Source: an uncultured Eubacteriales bacterium (GTDB taxonomy: Bacteria; Bacillota_A; Clostridia; Oscillospirales; CAG-272). Taken from it: 24,853 bases of DNA. The notes beneath the pieces are model-generated. The model saw only the letters and a list, made by a program, of their open reading frames with translations, was not told where the DNA came from and searched no databases. Where the stretch lies: the NCBI GenBank assembly GCA_900555345.1, contig USKS01000003.1, positions 1 to 24,853 on the forward strand, given 5' to 3'. A program made the position numbers and the translations under genes. This document shows positions 1-6,394 of the stretch, piece by piece; position 1 is the stretch's first letter; each line of letters begins with the position of its first letter.

Positions 1-1
1 G

Positions 2-46
2 CTGTTCTACAAAACGTTAAAACTGCCCACAGAGGCGGGAAAATAA
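2..46 (+). CDS. C-terminal end of an unidentified gene (partial)
   Basis: Reading frame 2 is open from the window edge and ends in TAA, giving the C-terminus LFYKTLKLPTEAGK. It ends 14 bases before the holin start and just ahead of the holin ribosome site, as expected for the preceding gene of a phage late operon. The fragment is too short to identify. Frame 1 is also open here, so the choice of frame rests on the stop position and spacing. Confidence 0.45.
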   Translation: MFYKTLKLPTEAGK

Positions 47-60
47 AGGAGGATATTAAA

Positions 61-258
61 ATGAAATTCAACTGGAAAAGAGTTCTGAGGACGCTCATTC
101 AGAGCGCGGCAGGCGCGGGTATTGCCCTGCTCACCGCAATTACCACCGATTTTTCAAAAGCGGCGGTTACAGCGGCGGTTATTCAGTTCGGCACTACCGT
201 AGCGATCGCGGTACTCATGAACATTCAGAAGCAGACCGAAGGTGACGGGAATGAGTAA
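61..258 (+). CDS. phage holin-like small membrane protein
   Basis: This 65-residue protein has a basic N-terminus (MKFNWKRVLR), a hydrophobic stretch at about 11-28, a second one at about 33-53 (VTAAVIQFGTTVAIAVLMNI) and a short charged tail. Size, topology and the directly following endolysin match small holins of Firmicute phages, which form lesions in the cytoplasmic membrane that let the endolysin reach the wall. A clear AAAGGAGG lies upstream of the ATG. Its last codons overlap the amidase start (ATGAGTAA), so the two are translationally coupled. The family is inferred from size, membrane pattern and context, not from a diagnostic motif. A small unrelated membrane protein is possible but less likely. 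Confidence 0.75.
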   Translation: MKFNWKRVLRTLIQSAAGAGIALLTAITTDFSKAAVTAAVIQFGTTVAIAVLMNIQKQTEGDGNE

Positions 259-1030
259 TTCTGCTCTTATTTCGGAAACCGTCCTTGCCAGCTCCAACAA
301 TTATTGGGGAGACCGCAAGGGCGCGAAGATCAACAAAATCATCGTACACCATATGGCGGCGGTATGGACGGGAAAACGCTGTGCACAGTCTTTTCAGGAC
401 CCGAAGCGCGGCGCATCGGCTAACTACTGCATAGGCTACAACGGCGAAATAGTGCTCTGTGTGCCGGAAGACCTTTGCGCGGGAACAACGGGCGGATTTG
501 AAATCGACCGCTATGCGGTTACAATCGAAGTGGCAAACAGTAAAATGGGCGAGCCGTGGACAGTCTCCGGCAAGACGCTTGACAGCCTTATAAAGCTGTG
601 CGCGGATATTGCAAAGCGGAACAGTCTCGGACGGCTTGTTAAAGGGAAAAATCTCTGCTGGCACCGCATGTATGCCGCTACTGCCTGTCCCGGTACGTAT
701 CTGCTCTCAAAGATGGACCACATCGCAGAAAAGGCAAATGAAATAAATTATCCGAAAGAGGTGAAAATCAGCATGGGTGAAATCACGGGCATCAATACAA
801 GCAGAGGAACGAATGCGCTTGTCCTCATTACGGACGGCAGAGCGACAACGGGCTTTAACAAGTGGGGTGTCGACGTTATCGTCAACGGCAAGGGCATAAT
901 TACGCAGATCGTTGACGGCAAATCCAACACGCCTATCCCCAAGGGCTGCATCTGTCTGTCCGGTCACAACAATGCCGGATGGTATCTTAAGCAGCATTGC
1001 AAGGTTGGGGCAAGACTCAAAATAGGCTGA
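251..1030 (+). CDS. N-acetylmuramoyl-L-alanine amidase (phage endolysin, Amidase_2 type)
   Basis: The enzyme cleaves the amide bond between MurNAc and L-alanine in peptidoglycan and would act as the phage endolysin. Residues about 10-165 form an Amidase_2/PGRP-like zinc domain. The ligands are visible as His33 in IIVHHM, His138 in CWHRM and Cys146 in TACPG. A second domain, about 173-259, contains a WG motif and a LSGHNNAGWYL motif; it resembles accessory domains seen in some clostridial wall hydrolases and may bind the wall, which is inference. I chose ATG 251 because AAGGTG sits at a good distance and ATGAGTAA couples it to the holin stop; an in-frame GTG at 242 would add three residues. 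It ends 22 bases before a 17-bp-stem hairpin, so it is probably the last gene of the lysis operon. Confidence 0.9.
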   Translation: MSNSALISETVLASSNNYWGDRKGAKINKIIVHHMAAVWTGKRCAQSFQDPKRGASANYCIGYNGEIVLCVPEDLCAGTTGGFEIDRYAVTIEVANSKMGEPWTVSGKTLDSLIKLCADIAKRNSLGRLVKGKNLCWHRMYAATACPGTYLLSKMDHIAEKANEINYPKEVKISMGEITGINTSRGTNALVLITDGRATTGFNKWGVDVIVNGKGIITQIVDGKSNTPIPKGCICLSGHNNAGWYLKQHCKVGARLKIG

Positions 1031-1052
1031 CGGGAGATGTTTTGATGTGAAA

Positions 1053-1095
1053 AAAGCACCCTGCAAATGACCTATTGCCATTTGCAGGGTGCTTT
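1053..1095. terminator. bidirectional intrinsic terminator between the phage lysis genes and the cotJ operon
   Basis: Two perfect 17-base arms (1053-1069 AAAGCACCCTGCAAATG and 1079-1095, its exact complement) enclose a 9-base loop. Read on the minus strand the stem is followed by six T residues, a classical terminator for cotJ. Read on the plus strand the T tract is only three bases, but the stem should still stop the convergent lysis operon. Confidence 0.88.
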
Positions 1096-1121
1096 AAAAT
1101 TATAACTAAATGCATTTCGGA
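1096..1121. other. phage/host junction inside cotJC (candidate attachment site)
   Basis: Reading cotJC on the minus strand, resemblance to the CotJC family continues to the Gly-Gly-Pro codons at 1126-1118, then stops. The next codons (Lys, Cys, Ile, TAG) are not what the family has here, where an acidic residue and then GEL normally follow. Beyond lies AT-rich sequence, the terminator and phage DNA. The switch therefore lies at about 1112-1121. No att core repeat can be identified because only one end of the element is in the window. Confidence 0.5.
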
Positions 1122-1213
1122 CCTCCGAGTTGGCTGACTATGACTTTCGCTGCTGCCGCGTTGGGCGTTTTAATGTTTACGGGGTATTGAAGCTTCTTTT
1201 CGTATTGCCACAT
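1106..1213 (-). pseudogene. cotJC: cotJC, 5' fragment only (manganese-catalase-like spore coat protein)
   Basis: The minus strand from ATG 1213 encodes MWQYEKKLQYPVNIKTPN, continues AAAAKVIVSQLGGP, then KCI and a TAG stop, 35 residues in all. The first 32 match the N-terminus of the CotJC family, which is normally about 190 residues with a ferritin-like dimanganese catalase fold. All metal ligands of that fold lie downstream and are missing. The ribosome site AAGGAG (1226-1221) overlaps the cotJB stop with seven bases to the ATG, so expression signals are intact. The gene is third in cotJA-cotJB-cotJC, the usual order. The break coincides with the edge of phage DNA, which suggests integration into the gene rather than decay. 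It is either a dead remnant or one half of a gene restored by excision. Confidence 0.88.
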
Positions 1214-1225
1214 ATTCTTTCTCCT

Positions 1226-1507
1226 TCATCTCGCGCGCCCGGAGCACGTACAGTCGTTCTGCCAGGGCCACGGGCCGTCTGTCCAGCTCCATGAGCCGTC
1301 CGCGGGGTCGGCGAAAGCTGTCATGGGACCGTATTTGTTCTCATATTCTTTTACAAGAGCGCACAGCTCGTTTCTCCGCACGCGGAAAAACTCAAGGGCG
1401 TCTCTGTCCGTCGGGTGGGTGTCCAGAAACAATGCTGCCTCGTGTACGCAAAGTCCTACTGCGCTTATTCTGTTTATAAGCGCATTTCTTGTTCTGTCGG
1501 CGGTCAT
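1226..1507 (-). CDS. cotJB: spore coat protein CotJB
   Basis: CotJB is a small spore-coat component made in the mother cell and encoded between cotJA and cotJC. The 93-residue product shows the family signatures: the motif ALFLDTHPTDRDALEFF, then EYENKYGPMTAFA, and a C-terminal W-x-W...PWPWQ. The start at 1507 is set by AAAGGAGG just upstream and by an ATGA overlap with the cotJA stop; a longer reading from 1528 would place the ribosome site inside the gene. The C-terminus ends in an extra Cys-Thr-Cys (NDCTCSGRAR), which parallels the cysteine enrichment in the neighbouring CotJA. Length is normal for the family. The stop overlaps the cotJC ribosome site, so the three genes form a tight operon. 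Confidence 0.93.
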   Translation of the reverse strand: MTADRTRNALINRISAVGLCVHEAALFLDTHPTDRDALEFFRVRRNELCALVKEYENKYGPMTAFADPADGSWSWTDGPWPWQNDCTCSGRAR

Positions 1508-2004
1508 ATGCTGCGCCTCCTTTGACATCCTTCGTTATTGCATGGGGTGGGGTAGAACGGCAAAACCAGCTCGCCGAACAGCGTGCCGTTTGCAAGAGCG
1601 TCCTTGCAGTCCAGGATGTCTCTCCACTGCTGCATCGGCACATACGCCATGGCAAGGCTCGGGGCGGGTATGCGTCTGTCGGGGCAGCCGTCACCGGCAT
1701 TTCTGCCGCTGCCGCTGCGTGTTTGCGCGGTACGGGAGGTCTCACCGCGGCCGCATCCGCAGCCGCAGCCGGAGGTACGCGTCTGAGCTGTGCGGGCGGC
1801 ATTTGCGCATCCGCAGCCTGTGGTACGGGTCTCGGCAGTACATGCGGTATTTGCGCATCCGCAGCCGGTGGTACGTGCCTGAGCGGTACGGTTGGCGTTT
1901 CCGCATCCGCAGCCGGAGGTGCGCATCTCGGTGCCGTATTCAGAGAAAAACAGCTCGGCGGAGATTCTGTCTCTCGGCGTGCTGTTCTCATCGCAGTAAT
2001 TCAT
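1504..2004 (-). CDS. cotJA: spore coat-associated protein CotJA with a Gly-Cys repeat extension
   Basis: The C-terminal third (about residues 108-156) is a recognisable CotJA domain: PSLAMAYVPMQQWRDILD, then ALANGTLFGELVLPF. CotJA helps assemble CotJC into the spore coat. The family is normally about 70-80 residues, but this protein has 166. The extra part, residues 28-95, consists of four repeats of R-T-[ST]-G-C-G-C-[GA]-N-x-x-x-T-A-x-[AT], three of 16 residues and one expanded to 20 with GCGCGCGRG. The start ATG 2004 has AGAAAGGAAA upstream. It leads the minus-strand operon and overlaps cotJB by four bases. Paired cysteines in a flexible Gly-rich setting would suit disulfide cross-linking or metal binding in the coat; that is inference. 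Family assignment rests on the C-terminal domain and on gene order. Confidence 0.9.
   Translation of the reverse strand: MNYCDENSTPRDRISAELFFSEYGTEMRTSGCGCGNANRTAQARTTGCGCANTACTAETRTTGCGCANAARTAQTRTSGCGCGCGRGETSRTAQTRSGSGRNAGDGCPDRRIPAPSLAMAYVPMQQWRDILDCKDALANGTLFGELVLPFYPTPCNNEGCQRRRSI
1720..1923 (-). repeat. 48-bp in-frame tandem repeat inside cotJA
   Basis: Four direct units encode R-T-[ST]-G-C-G-C modules. Three are 48 bp and the one nearest the CotJA domain is 60 bp, enlarged by extra Gly-Cys codons. The DNA is very GC-rich with recurring GGATGCGG-like cores, so copy number could change by slippage without shifting the frame. Confidence 0.9.
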
Positions 2005-2039
2005 CTTTTATATTTCCTTTCTTTACTTTTATCATTCGG

Positions 2040-2068
2040 GAGCGCCGCGGCGCTCATTACAGTATATG
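2040..2068 (-). promoter_or_regulatory. leader palindrome and possible sigma-E -10 element upstream of cotJA
   Basis: A perfect 16-bp palindrome, GAGCGCCGCGGCGCTC, occupies 2040-2055, about 36 bases upstream of the cotJA start. Just beyond, on the minus strand, CATATACT (2068-2061) matches the sigma-E -10 consensus CATACAAT closely. I could not find a convincing -35 partner at the right distance. Sigma-E control is expected for cotJ operons from Bacillus work, but here the element is only a candidate. Confidence 0.35.
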
Positions 2069-2110
2069 AACTCCCGCTGCCGCGTGCAAACGGCACGGCT
2101 GTGCTGTATA

Positions 2111-2139
2111 TTGACAATTTTGTCGTATTGTGATATAAT
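2111..2139 (+). promoter_or_regulatory. consensus sigma-A promoter for the zinc-ribbon protein gene
   Basis: TTGACA (2111-2116) and TATAAT (2134-2139) are separated by 17 bases, with an extended -10 TG at 2131-2132. It lies 57 bases upstream of the ATG at 2196, which has AAGGAG (2182-2187). This is a full match to the vegetative consensus. Confidence 0.92.
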
Positions 2140-2195
2140 CTGATAAATTATAAGTCGGTTACGAAAAAACTATATTAAATTAAGGAGAACAGAAA

Positions 2196-4388
2196 ATGTA
2201 TTGTGCCAAATGCGGTCGGGAGATCGACAGTAACGCAGCATTTTGTCCCTATTGCGGTGAAAAGACAGGGTGTGCCCCCGCAGAGAAGAACAACGATGTA
2301 AAGACCGAGAACGCGAAGGAAAATACGGTAGGAATAACTGCAGCGCCCGAGACTCCCGCAGCGGAAACATACGCGGCACCAGTAGCGCCCGAGGTTCCCG
2401 CAACAGAAACATACACCGCACCCGCGGCACACGAGGCTCCGGCAGCGGATACATACGCCGCACCCGCGGCGGGCGCATATGCAGCGCCCGAACAGGGCTA
2501 TTATCAGCCCGCACCCGCGCCGACAGCTCCCGAAACACCCAAGAAGAAAATGAAGCTGTGGCTGAAGCTGCTTTTGTTTATCGGCATTCCCGTAGTTGTA
2601 ATCGCCGCGCTTATTGCAATAAACTTCAACGCGCTTAAAGGGCTGTTCGTAAAGAATTTCATGTCCGCCGACGCGTATATCGCAACGGTCGAGGGAGATT
2701 CTCTCAAGGAATATTACGATGCCGTAACAAATATTTACGCCAAAGGCGTGGGCACAGTCGTCAGCAGCACCTCCGATGGCTCCGCATCCGCCGAACTGAA
2801 TTTCAGCCTTTCCGACAGCTTTGCCGAGATGCTCGGCGATTCGGCATACATCGACCTTTCGTGGCTGTCCGACATAACCGTAAAAACGGCTTCATCCTCC
2901 GAAAACGGCGTAACTGCCACGGATGTGGACATATTGCTCGGAGAGCGCAAGATCACGTCGTTTACGCAGACGATCGACACAGAAAGCGGCAAAACGTATC
3001 TGTCCGTTCCCGATCTGTCGTCGCAGGTAATCGCAGTTGACGGCGCTGCTGTCGATAACGAGTATTCCGTTTCCGATATAATTGAGTTTGTTTCAAAGCT
3101 CCCCGAGGCGGAGCGGCTGAATGCGCTCCTCGCAAAGTATGTTGAAATCGTTCTCAGAAATATCGAGGGCACTCAGATGGCCGACGGCACCATCGCTGCG
3201 GGCGGCATTGAGCAGCAGTGCACCGAGCTGCGCCTTGAGTTTGACAAAGCGCTTCTGCAAAAGATATTCACGGCTGTTATTGAAGAGATGAAGAATGACG
3301 GCGAGCTCAAAGATATAATCATTTCGCTGGAGGACAGCGGCAACGAGCTTTTCGGTACAGACGACGTCAGCGGTGAAGAGGTATACGACAATTTCCTGTC
3401 CGCCCTTGACGATCTGCTTGACAATGTGAATAGCATTGACGGATCCGAGCTCGGAGACAAGGTGTTCACGCTTACGGACTACGTGGATTCTCACAATAAG
3501 ATAATCGGCAGAAAGATTGAAACAGCCGAGGACGGCCGCACGTATTTTATCGGAAAAGCCACGGCAAACGGCAAAACGGGCATTGAGCTCGACCTTGACG
3601 GCGAAATAACCGTAAAGGGCACCGGAAATGAAAAGGGAAGCCTTATAAACGGAGATTATGTTCTGTTCGTGCAGGGCAGCGAGATCCTCAATTTCAGACT
3701 TGAGGACTTTGATACCGACTCGCTGAAGAACGGCATGATAAACGGCGACATCACGCTTGAACTCGGACGTGTAGTCGACGGTATGTTCTATTACGGCTCC
3801 GAAGATAACGCCCTCGCGATGCTCAGACAGTTTGCGTATAAGATCTCCGCCCGTACGGATAACGATTCATACAGTCTTTCTCTCAGCGCTCTCAGCGGAG
3901 ATGAAGAAGCTATCGCCCTGTCCGTTTCCGGCGGCACGAAAAAAGGCTCCGGAAAAGCGGTCATTCCCGACGCGGATATAGAATGCGAGCACGGCGACGG
4001 CAATGCTATAGACGCGTGGATCGACGGCATGGACTTCGTCTCTCTTGAGAAAAAACTTGAGGATGCGGGAGTGCCTTCGCAGTTCGCGCCATATCTGAGA
4101 TACTACCTGACGGATGCAATGTATTCTCTTGCCGGAGTTGTGGAGATCTACGATGACGGGAATGACGGAGATTGGTACTATGACGATCGGAACGATTACG
4201 ATTGGAACGACGACTGGTATGACGACAATGATGATTGGTACAATGACGACAATGATGACTGGTACAATGACGATAATGACGATTGGTACAATGACGACTG
4301 GTACAATGATGACAATGACGACTGGTACGACGATTGGTTCGGCGACGACAGTTCGGACGGCATCGGCTCGGGCAACACGCACATCTGA
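2196..4388 (+). CDS. zinc-ribbon, single-span membrane protein with Asp-rich repeat tail
   Basis: Function unknown. The 730-residue protein begins with a zinc ribbon: Cys3/Cys6 and Cys17/Cys20 in YCAKCG and FCPYCG. Residues about 50-115 are a Pro/Ala-rich linker with three 14-residue repeats. A basic patch (KKKMK) precedes one membrane span at about 121-143. Residues about 155-645 form a large, probably extracytoplasmic region with no domain I recognise, rich in beta-type and acidic sequence. From about 650 the protein becomes D/N/W/Y repeats (DDWYNDDNDDWY). By the positive-inside rule the ribbon is cytoplasmic and the acidic tail outside. Zinc-ribbon plus one membrane span is a common architecture for uncharacterised Clostridia proteins. 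It has its own strong promoter and is followed by a 30-bp palindrome 18 bases before the ABC exporter genes, so limited read-through could link them. Confidence 0.85.
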   Translation: MYCAKCGREIDSNAAFCPYCGEKTGCAPAEKNNDVKTENAKENTVGITAAPETPAAETYAAPVAPEVPATETYTAPAAHEAPAADTYAAPAAGAYAAPEQGYYQPAPAPTAPETPKKKMKLWLKLLLFIGIPVVVIAALIAINFNALKGLFVKNFMSADAYIATVEGDSLKEYYDAVTNIYAKGVGTVVSSTSDGSASAELNFSLSDSFAEMLGDSAYIDLSWLSDITVKTASSSENGVTATDVDILLGERKITSFTQTIDTESGKTYLSVPDLSSQVIAVDGAAVDNEYSVSDIIEFVSKLPEAERLNALLAKYVEIVLRNIEGTQMADGTIAAGGIEQQCTELRLEFDKALLQKIFTAVIEEMKNDGELKDIIISLEDSGNELFGTDDVSGEEVYDNFLSALDDLLDNVNSIDGSELGDKVFTLTDYVDSHNKIIGRKIETAEDGRTYFIGKATANGKTGIELDLDGEITVKGTGNEKGSLINGDYVLFVQGSEILNFRLEDFDTDSLKNGMINGDITLELGRVVDGMFYYGSEDNALAMLRQFAYKISARTDNDSYSLSLSALSGDEEAIALSVSGGTKKGSGKAVIPDADIECEHGDGNAIDAWIDGMDFVSLEKKLEDAGVPSQFAPYLRYYLTDAMYSLAGVVEIYDDGNDGDWYYDDRNDYDWNDDWYDDNDDWYNDDNDDWYNDDNDDWYNDDWYNDDNDDWYDDWFGDDSSDGIGSGNTHI
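2349..2474 (+). repeat. 42-bp tandem repeats encoding the Pro/Ala linker
   Basis: Three 14-residue units, ETPAAETYAAPVAP, EVPATETYTAPAAH and EAPAADTYAAPAAG, lie between the zinc ribbon and the membrane span. The pattern is E-x-P-A-x-[ED]-T-Y-x-A-P, a likely flexible cytoplasmic tether. Confidence 0.85.
4198..4338 (+). repeat. tandem repeat encoding the DDWYND tail
   Basis: Near-perfect repeats of about 24 bp (TGGTACAATGACGACAATGA plus four bases) code for W-Y-N-D-D-N-D-D units, with shorter 15-bp variants (W-Y-N-D-D). Third-position changes between GAC and GAT are scattered, so the copies are not all recent. The antisense strand reads as a Val/Ile repeat that is clearly a shadow. Confidence 0.88.
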
Positions 4389-4411
4389 TAAAACAAACCG
4401 ACAATAAAACG

Positions 4412-4441
4412 CAAATGAGCCGATATATATCGGCTCATTTG
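4412..4441 (+). terminator. 30-bp perfect palindrome, terminator or attenuator
   Basis: CAAATGAGCCGATAT is followed at once by its exact complement, giving 15-bp arms. It lies 23 bases after the zinc-ribbon gene and 17 bases before the ABC ATPase start. No long T tract follows, so termination may be partial. I see no promoter between it and 4459, which suggests read-through into the exporter genes. Confidence 0.65.
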
Positions 4442-4458
4442 TATATGCGGAGAAGGCT

Positions 4459-5136
4459 ATGACGGCAGAAGTAAGAGAAATAAGCAAGAAATACAAAGAT
4501 AAAACCGTGCTTGACAAAGTTTCATTTGAGGCGCGCTCGGGAGAGTTTGTCGGCATTATCGGCGCAAACGGCTGCGGAAAGTCAACGCTTTTGTCCGTTC
4601 TTGCAGGTGTTGCGGAGCGCGGCGGCGGAGACTTTCTCATAGACTCGGTATCGCTTTTCAGTAAAGGCGGAGCGCGGCTGCGGAGCGCTGTCGGCTATGT
4701 GCCGCAGGGAGATCCGCTGCTCGAAGAGCTCAGCGCAAAGGATAATCTCAGAATGTGGTATTCGGAGAAAGAAATCAAAAGTGCTGCCGCTCCCGGGGGC
4801 GTTCTGTCCATGCTCGGCATAGACGCTTTTATGAATAAGCGCGTATCCCGTATGTCGGGCGGTATGAAACGCCGCCTGACCATTGCCTGCGCGGTCGCGG
4901 GAGACCCGAAGGTGCTGCTTCTGGACGAGCCGACGGCGTCTCTCGACGCCGAATGCCGCAGCAGTATATACGCGTATTTCGACAGTCTGAAAAAACGTGG
5001 CTGCATACTTATAGCCGCGACCCACAGCATTGCCGAGATCGGTCGGTGCGACAGGGTGTATCTGCTGAAGGACGGAGCTGCCGCACCGTACAGCAGAACG
5101 CCGGAAAGTCTTACCGAGCTTGCGGAGGATCTTTGA
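4459..5136 (+). CDS. ABC transporter ATP-binding protein
   Basis: This is the nucleotide-binding subunit that energises an ABC exporter at the membrane. In 225 residues it has Walker A GANGCGKST (35-43), a Q-loop VPQ (81-83), the signature MSGGMKRR (132-139), Walker B KVLLLDEP (151-158) and the H-loop His189 in AATHS. The SGGMKRR form and the D-loop SLD are typical of ABC-2 exporter ATPases such as the DrrA/CcmA group. The ATG 4459 has GGAGAAGG just upstream. It is directly followed, within two bases, by the first of two ABC-2 permease genes, so the three genes encode one transporter. The exported substrate cannot be read from the sequence; drug, lipid or peptide export are all possible. Confidence 0.93.
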   Translation: MTAEVREISKKYKDKTVLDKVSFEARSGEFVGIIGANGCGKSTLLSVLAGVAERGGGDFLIDSVSLFSKGGARLRSAVGYVPQGDPLLEELSAKDNLRMWYSEKEIKSAAAPGGVLSMLGIDAFMNKRVSRMSGGMKRRLTIACAVAGDPKVLLLDEPTASLDAECRSSIYAYFDSLKKRGCILIAATHSIAEIGRCDRVYLLKDGAAAPYSRTPESLTELAEDL

Positions 5137-5137
5137 T

Positions 5138-6394
5138 TTGAAAAGATACGGTATGTACTTTTTGATGCAGCTGAGACGCGCGGCAAAAATACTTCCCGCC
5201 GTTCTGTGCGTCAATCTGGTGCTTTGCGCGCTGGCGGCGGCATCTGTCGGAGTGCTGTCGGGCAGAAATACCGCGGAGGACGGTAAAAAGCGGCTGCGCA
5301 TCGGAATATCCGGGGACGCGGGGGATACATACCTCGGCTTCGGCATAAACGCGGTTTCAAAGCTTGACTCCTCGCGATATTATGTGGAGTTCGCGCAGCT
5401 TGACGAAAAGGACGCCGCGTCGGAGCTCGACGCTGGCAGGCTGAGCGCGTATGTCGTGATACCGGACGGATTCGTTGACGCCGTGTCGCACGGCGAGATC
5501 ATGACCGTAAAATACGTAACGTCCCCGTCCGAGAGCGGGATCGCCGCTATGCTGCGTGAGGAAATTCTCGACGCGGTGACTGTAATGCTGCGCGAATCTC
5601 AGCTGGGGGTATACGGCGCGGCGGACGTCCTGCGTGACACCGAGCCTGAGAGAAGTTTGGGAGAGGTATACGACAAAGCCTTTGTCGAGTACGCCGACTA
5701 CATACTCAGCCGAGGAAAAATATGCGCCGTTGAGACGGCGGACAGCGCCGTGTCGGTATCCCTTCCGAAGTATATGATATGCGCTCTTGCGCTGTTTTCC
5801 GTGTGCCTTGTTTCAATGGCGGCTTCGCCGCTTTTTGCGAAGGACAAAACGGATATAAGCGCGTTTCTCATGTCAAAATGGCACGGTGCAGCGCCCATGG
5901 TTTTGCCGGAGGCGCTTGCATATACGCTGCTTATCGCTGCGGTGTCCGCAGTGACATTCGGTGCGGCAGCTGCGGCATTTACCGCCGTGCCGCAAAAGCT
6001 CGGCATAAGCCTCGGCATCGAAGCGGCGGAAATTTTCAGCTTTGCGGCGCGCCTTCCCTTGTGCATTGCCTCTTTTGCGTTTTGCCAGTTTCTTATATAT
6101 GAAGTCTCCGACGGCATCTCCGGCGGAGTTGCGGCTCAGTTTTTCTGCGCTGCCGCAGGTGCGTATTTCGGCGGGCTCATATATCCCATAAGCTTTTTTC
6201 CGGACGCGATGCAAAGCCTTTCTCATTATATCCCCACGGGAGCTGCAAGAGAGTTTCTTTTGCACGGCACTGCGGGAGTGATGCGCCCCGTGTTTGTTAT
6301 TCTGATATGGGGACTTTCGGCGCTTTGCGTATCCGTTTTGCTGCGCCGCCGCAGAATACGCCTCGGCGGAACGCTTTGGAGACGGGGGCGGTGA
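5138..6394 (+). CDS. ABC-2 type transporter permease
   Basis: Membrane subunit of the exporter encoded with the preceding ATPase. The topology is one N-terminal span (about residues 17-42), a large extracytoplasmic section of roughly 170 residues, then a cluster of about five to six spans (including YMICALALFSVCLVSMAAS and a C-terminal VILIWGLSALCVSVLL). That is the ABC2_membrane_3/YhgE-like layout. I place the start at TTG 5138, two bases after the ATPase stop, because GGAGG (5123-5127) lies ten bases upstream; ATG 5153 is an alternative and an upstream TTG at 5120 is less likely. The stop overlaps the next gene in GTGA, so translation is coupled. Substrate unknown. Confidence 0.85.
   Translation: MKRYGMYFLMQLRRAAKILPAVLCVNLVLCALAAASVGVLSGRNTAEDGKKRLRIGISGDAGDTYLGFGINAVSKLDSSRYYVEFAQLDEKDAASELDAGRLSAYVVIPDGFVDAVSHGEIMTVKYVTSPSESGIAAMLREEILDAVTVMLRESQLGVYGAADVLRDTEPERSLGEVYDKAFVEYADYILSRGKICAVETADSAVSVSLPKYMICALALFSVCLVSMAASPLFAKDKTDISAFLMSKWHGAAPMVLPEALAYTLLIAAVSAVTFGAAAAAFTAVPQKLGISLGIEAAEIFSFAARLPLCIASFAFCQFLIYEVSDGISGGVAAQFFCAAAGAYFGGLIYPISFFPDAMQSLSHYIPTGAAREFLLHGTAGVMRPVFVILIWGLSALCVSVLLRRRRIRLGGTLWRRGR

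Noticed and set aside
1489..1528. Longer cotJB start at 1528
   Set aside because: The strong AAAGGAGG would then lie within the coding sequence; the ATG at 1507 has correct spacing and the ATGA overlap with cotJA.
1323..2133. Plus-strand frames of 214-248 codons over the cotJ region
   Set aside because: They are antisense to cotJA and cotJB, which have family motifs, ribosome sites and the correct operon order.
3867..4640. Minus-strand frame with a long Val/Ile repeat resembling membrane segments
   Set aside because: It is the complement of the Asp/Asn repeat tail of the zinc-ribbon protein and runs through a palindrome and into the ABC ATPase gene.
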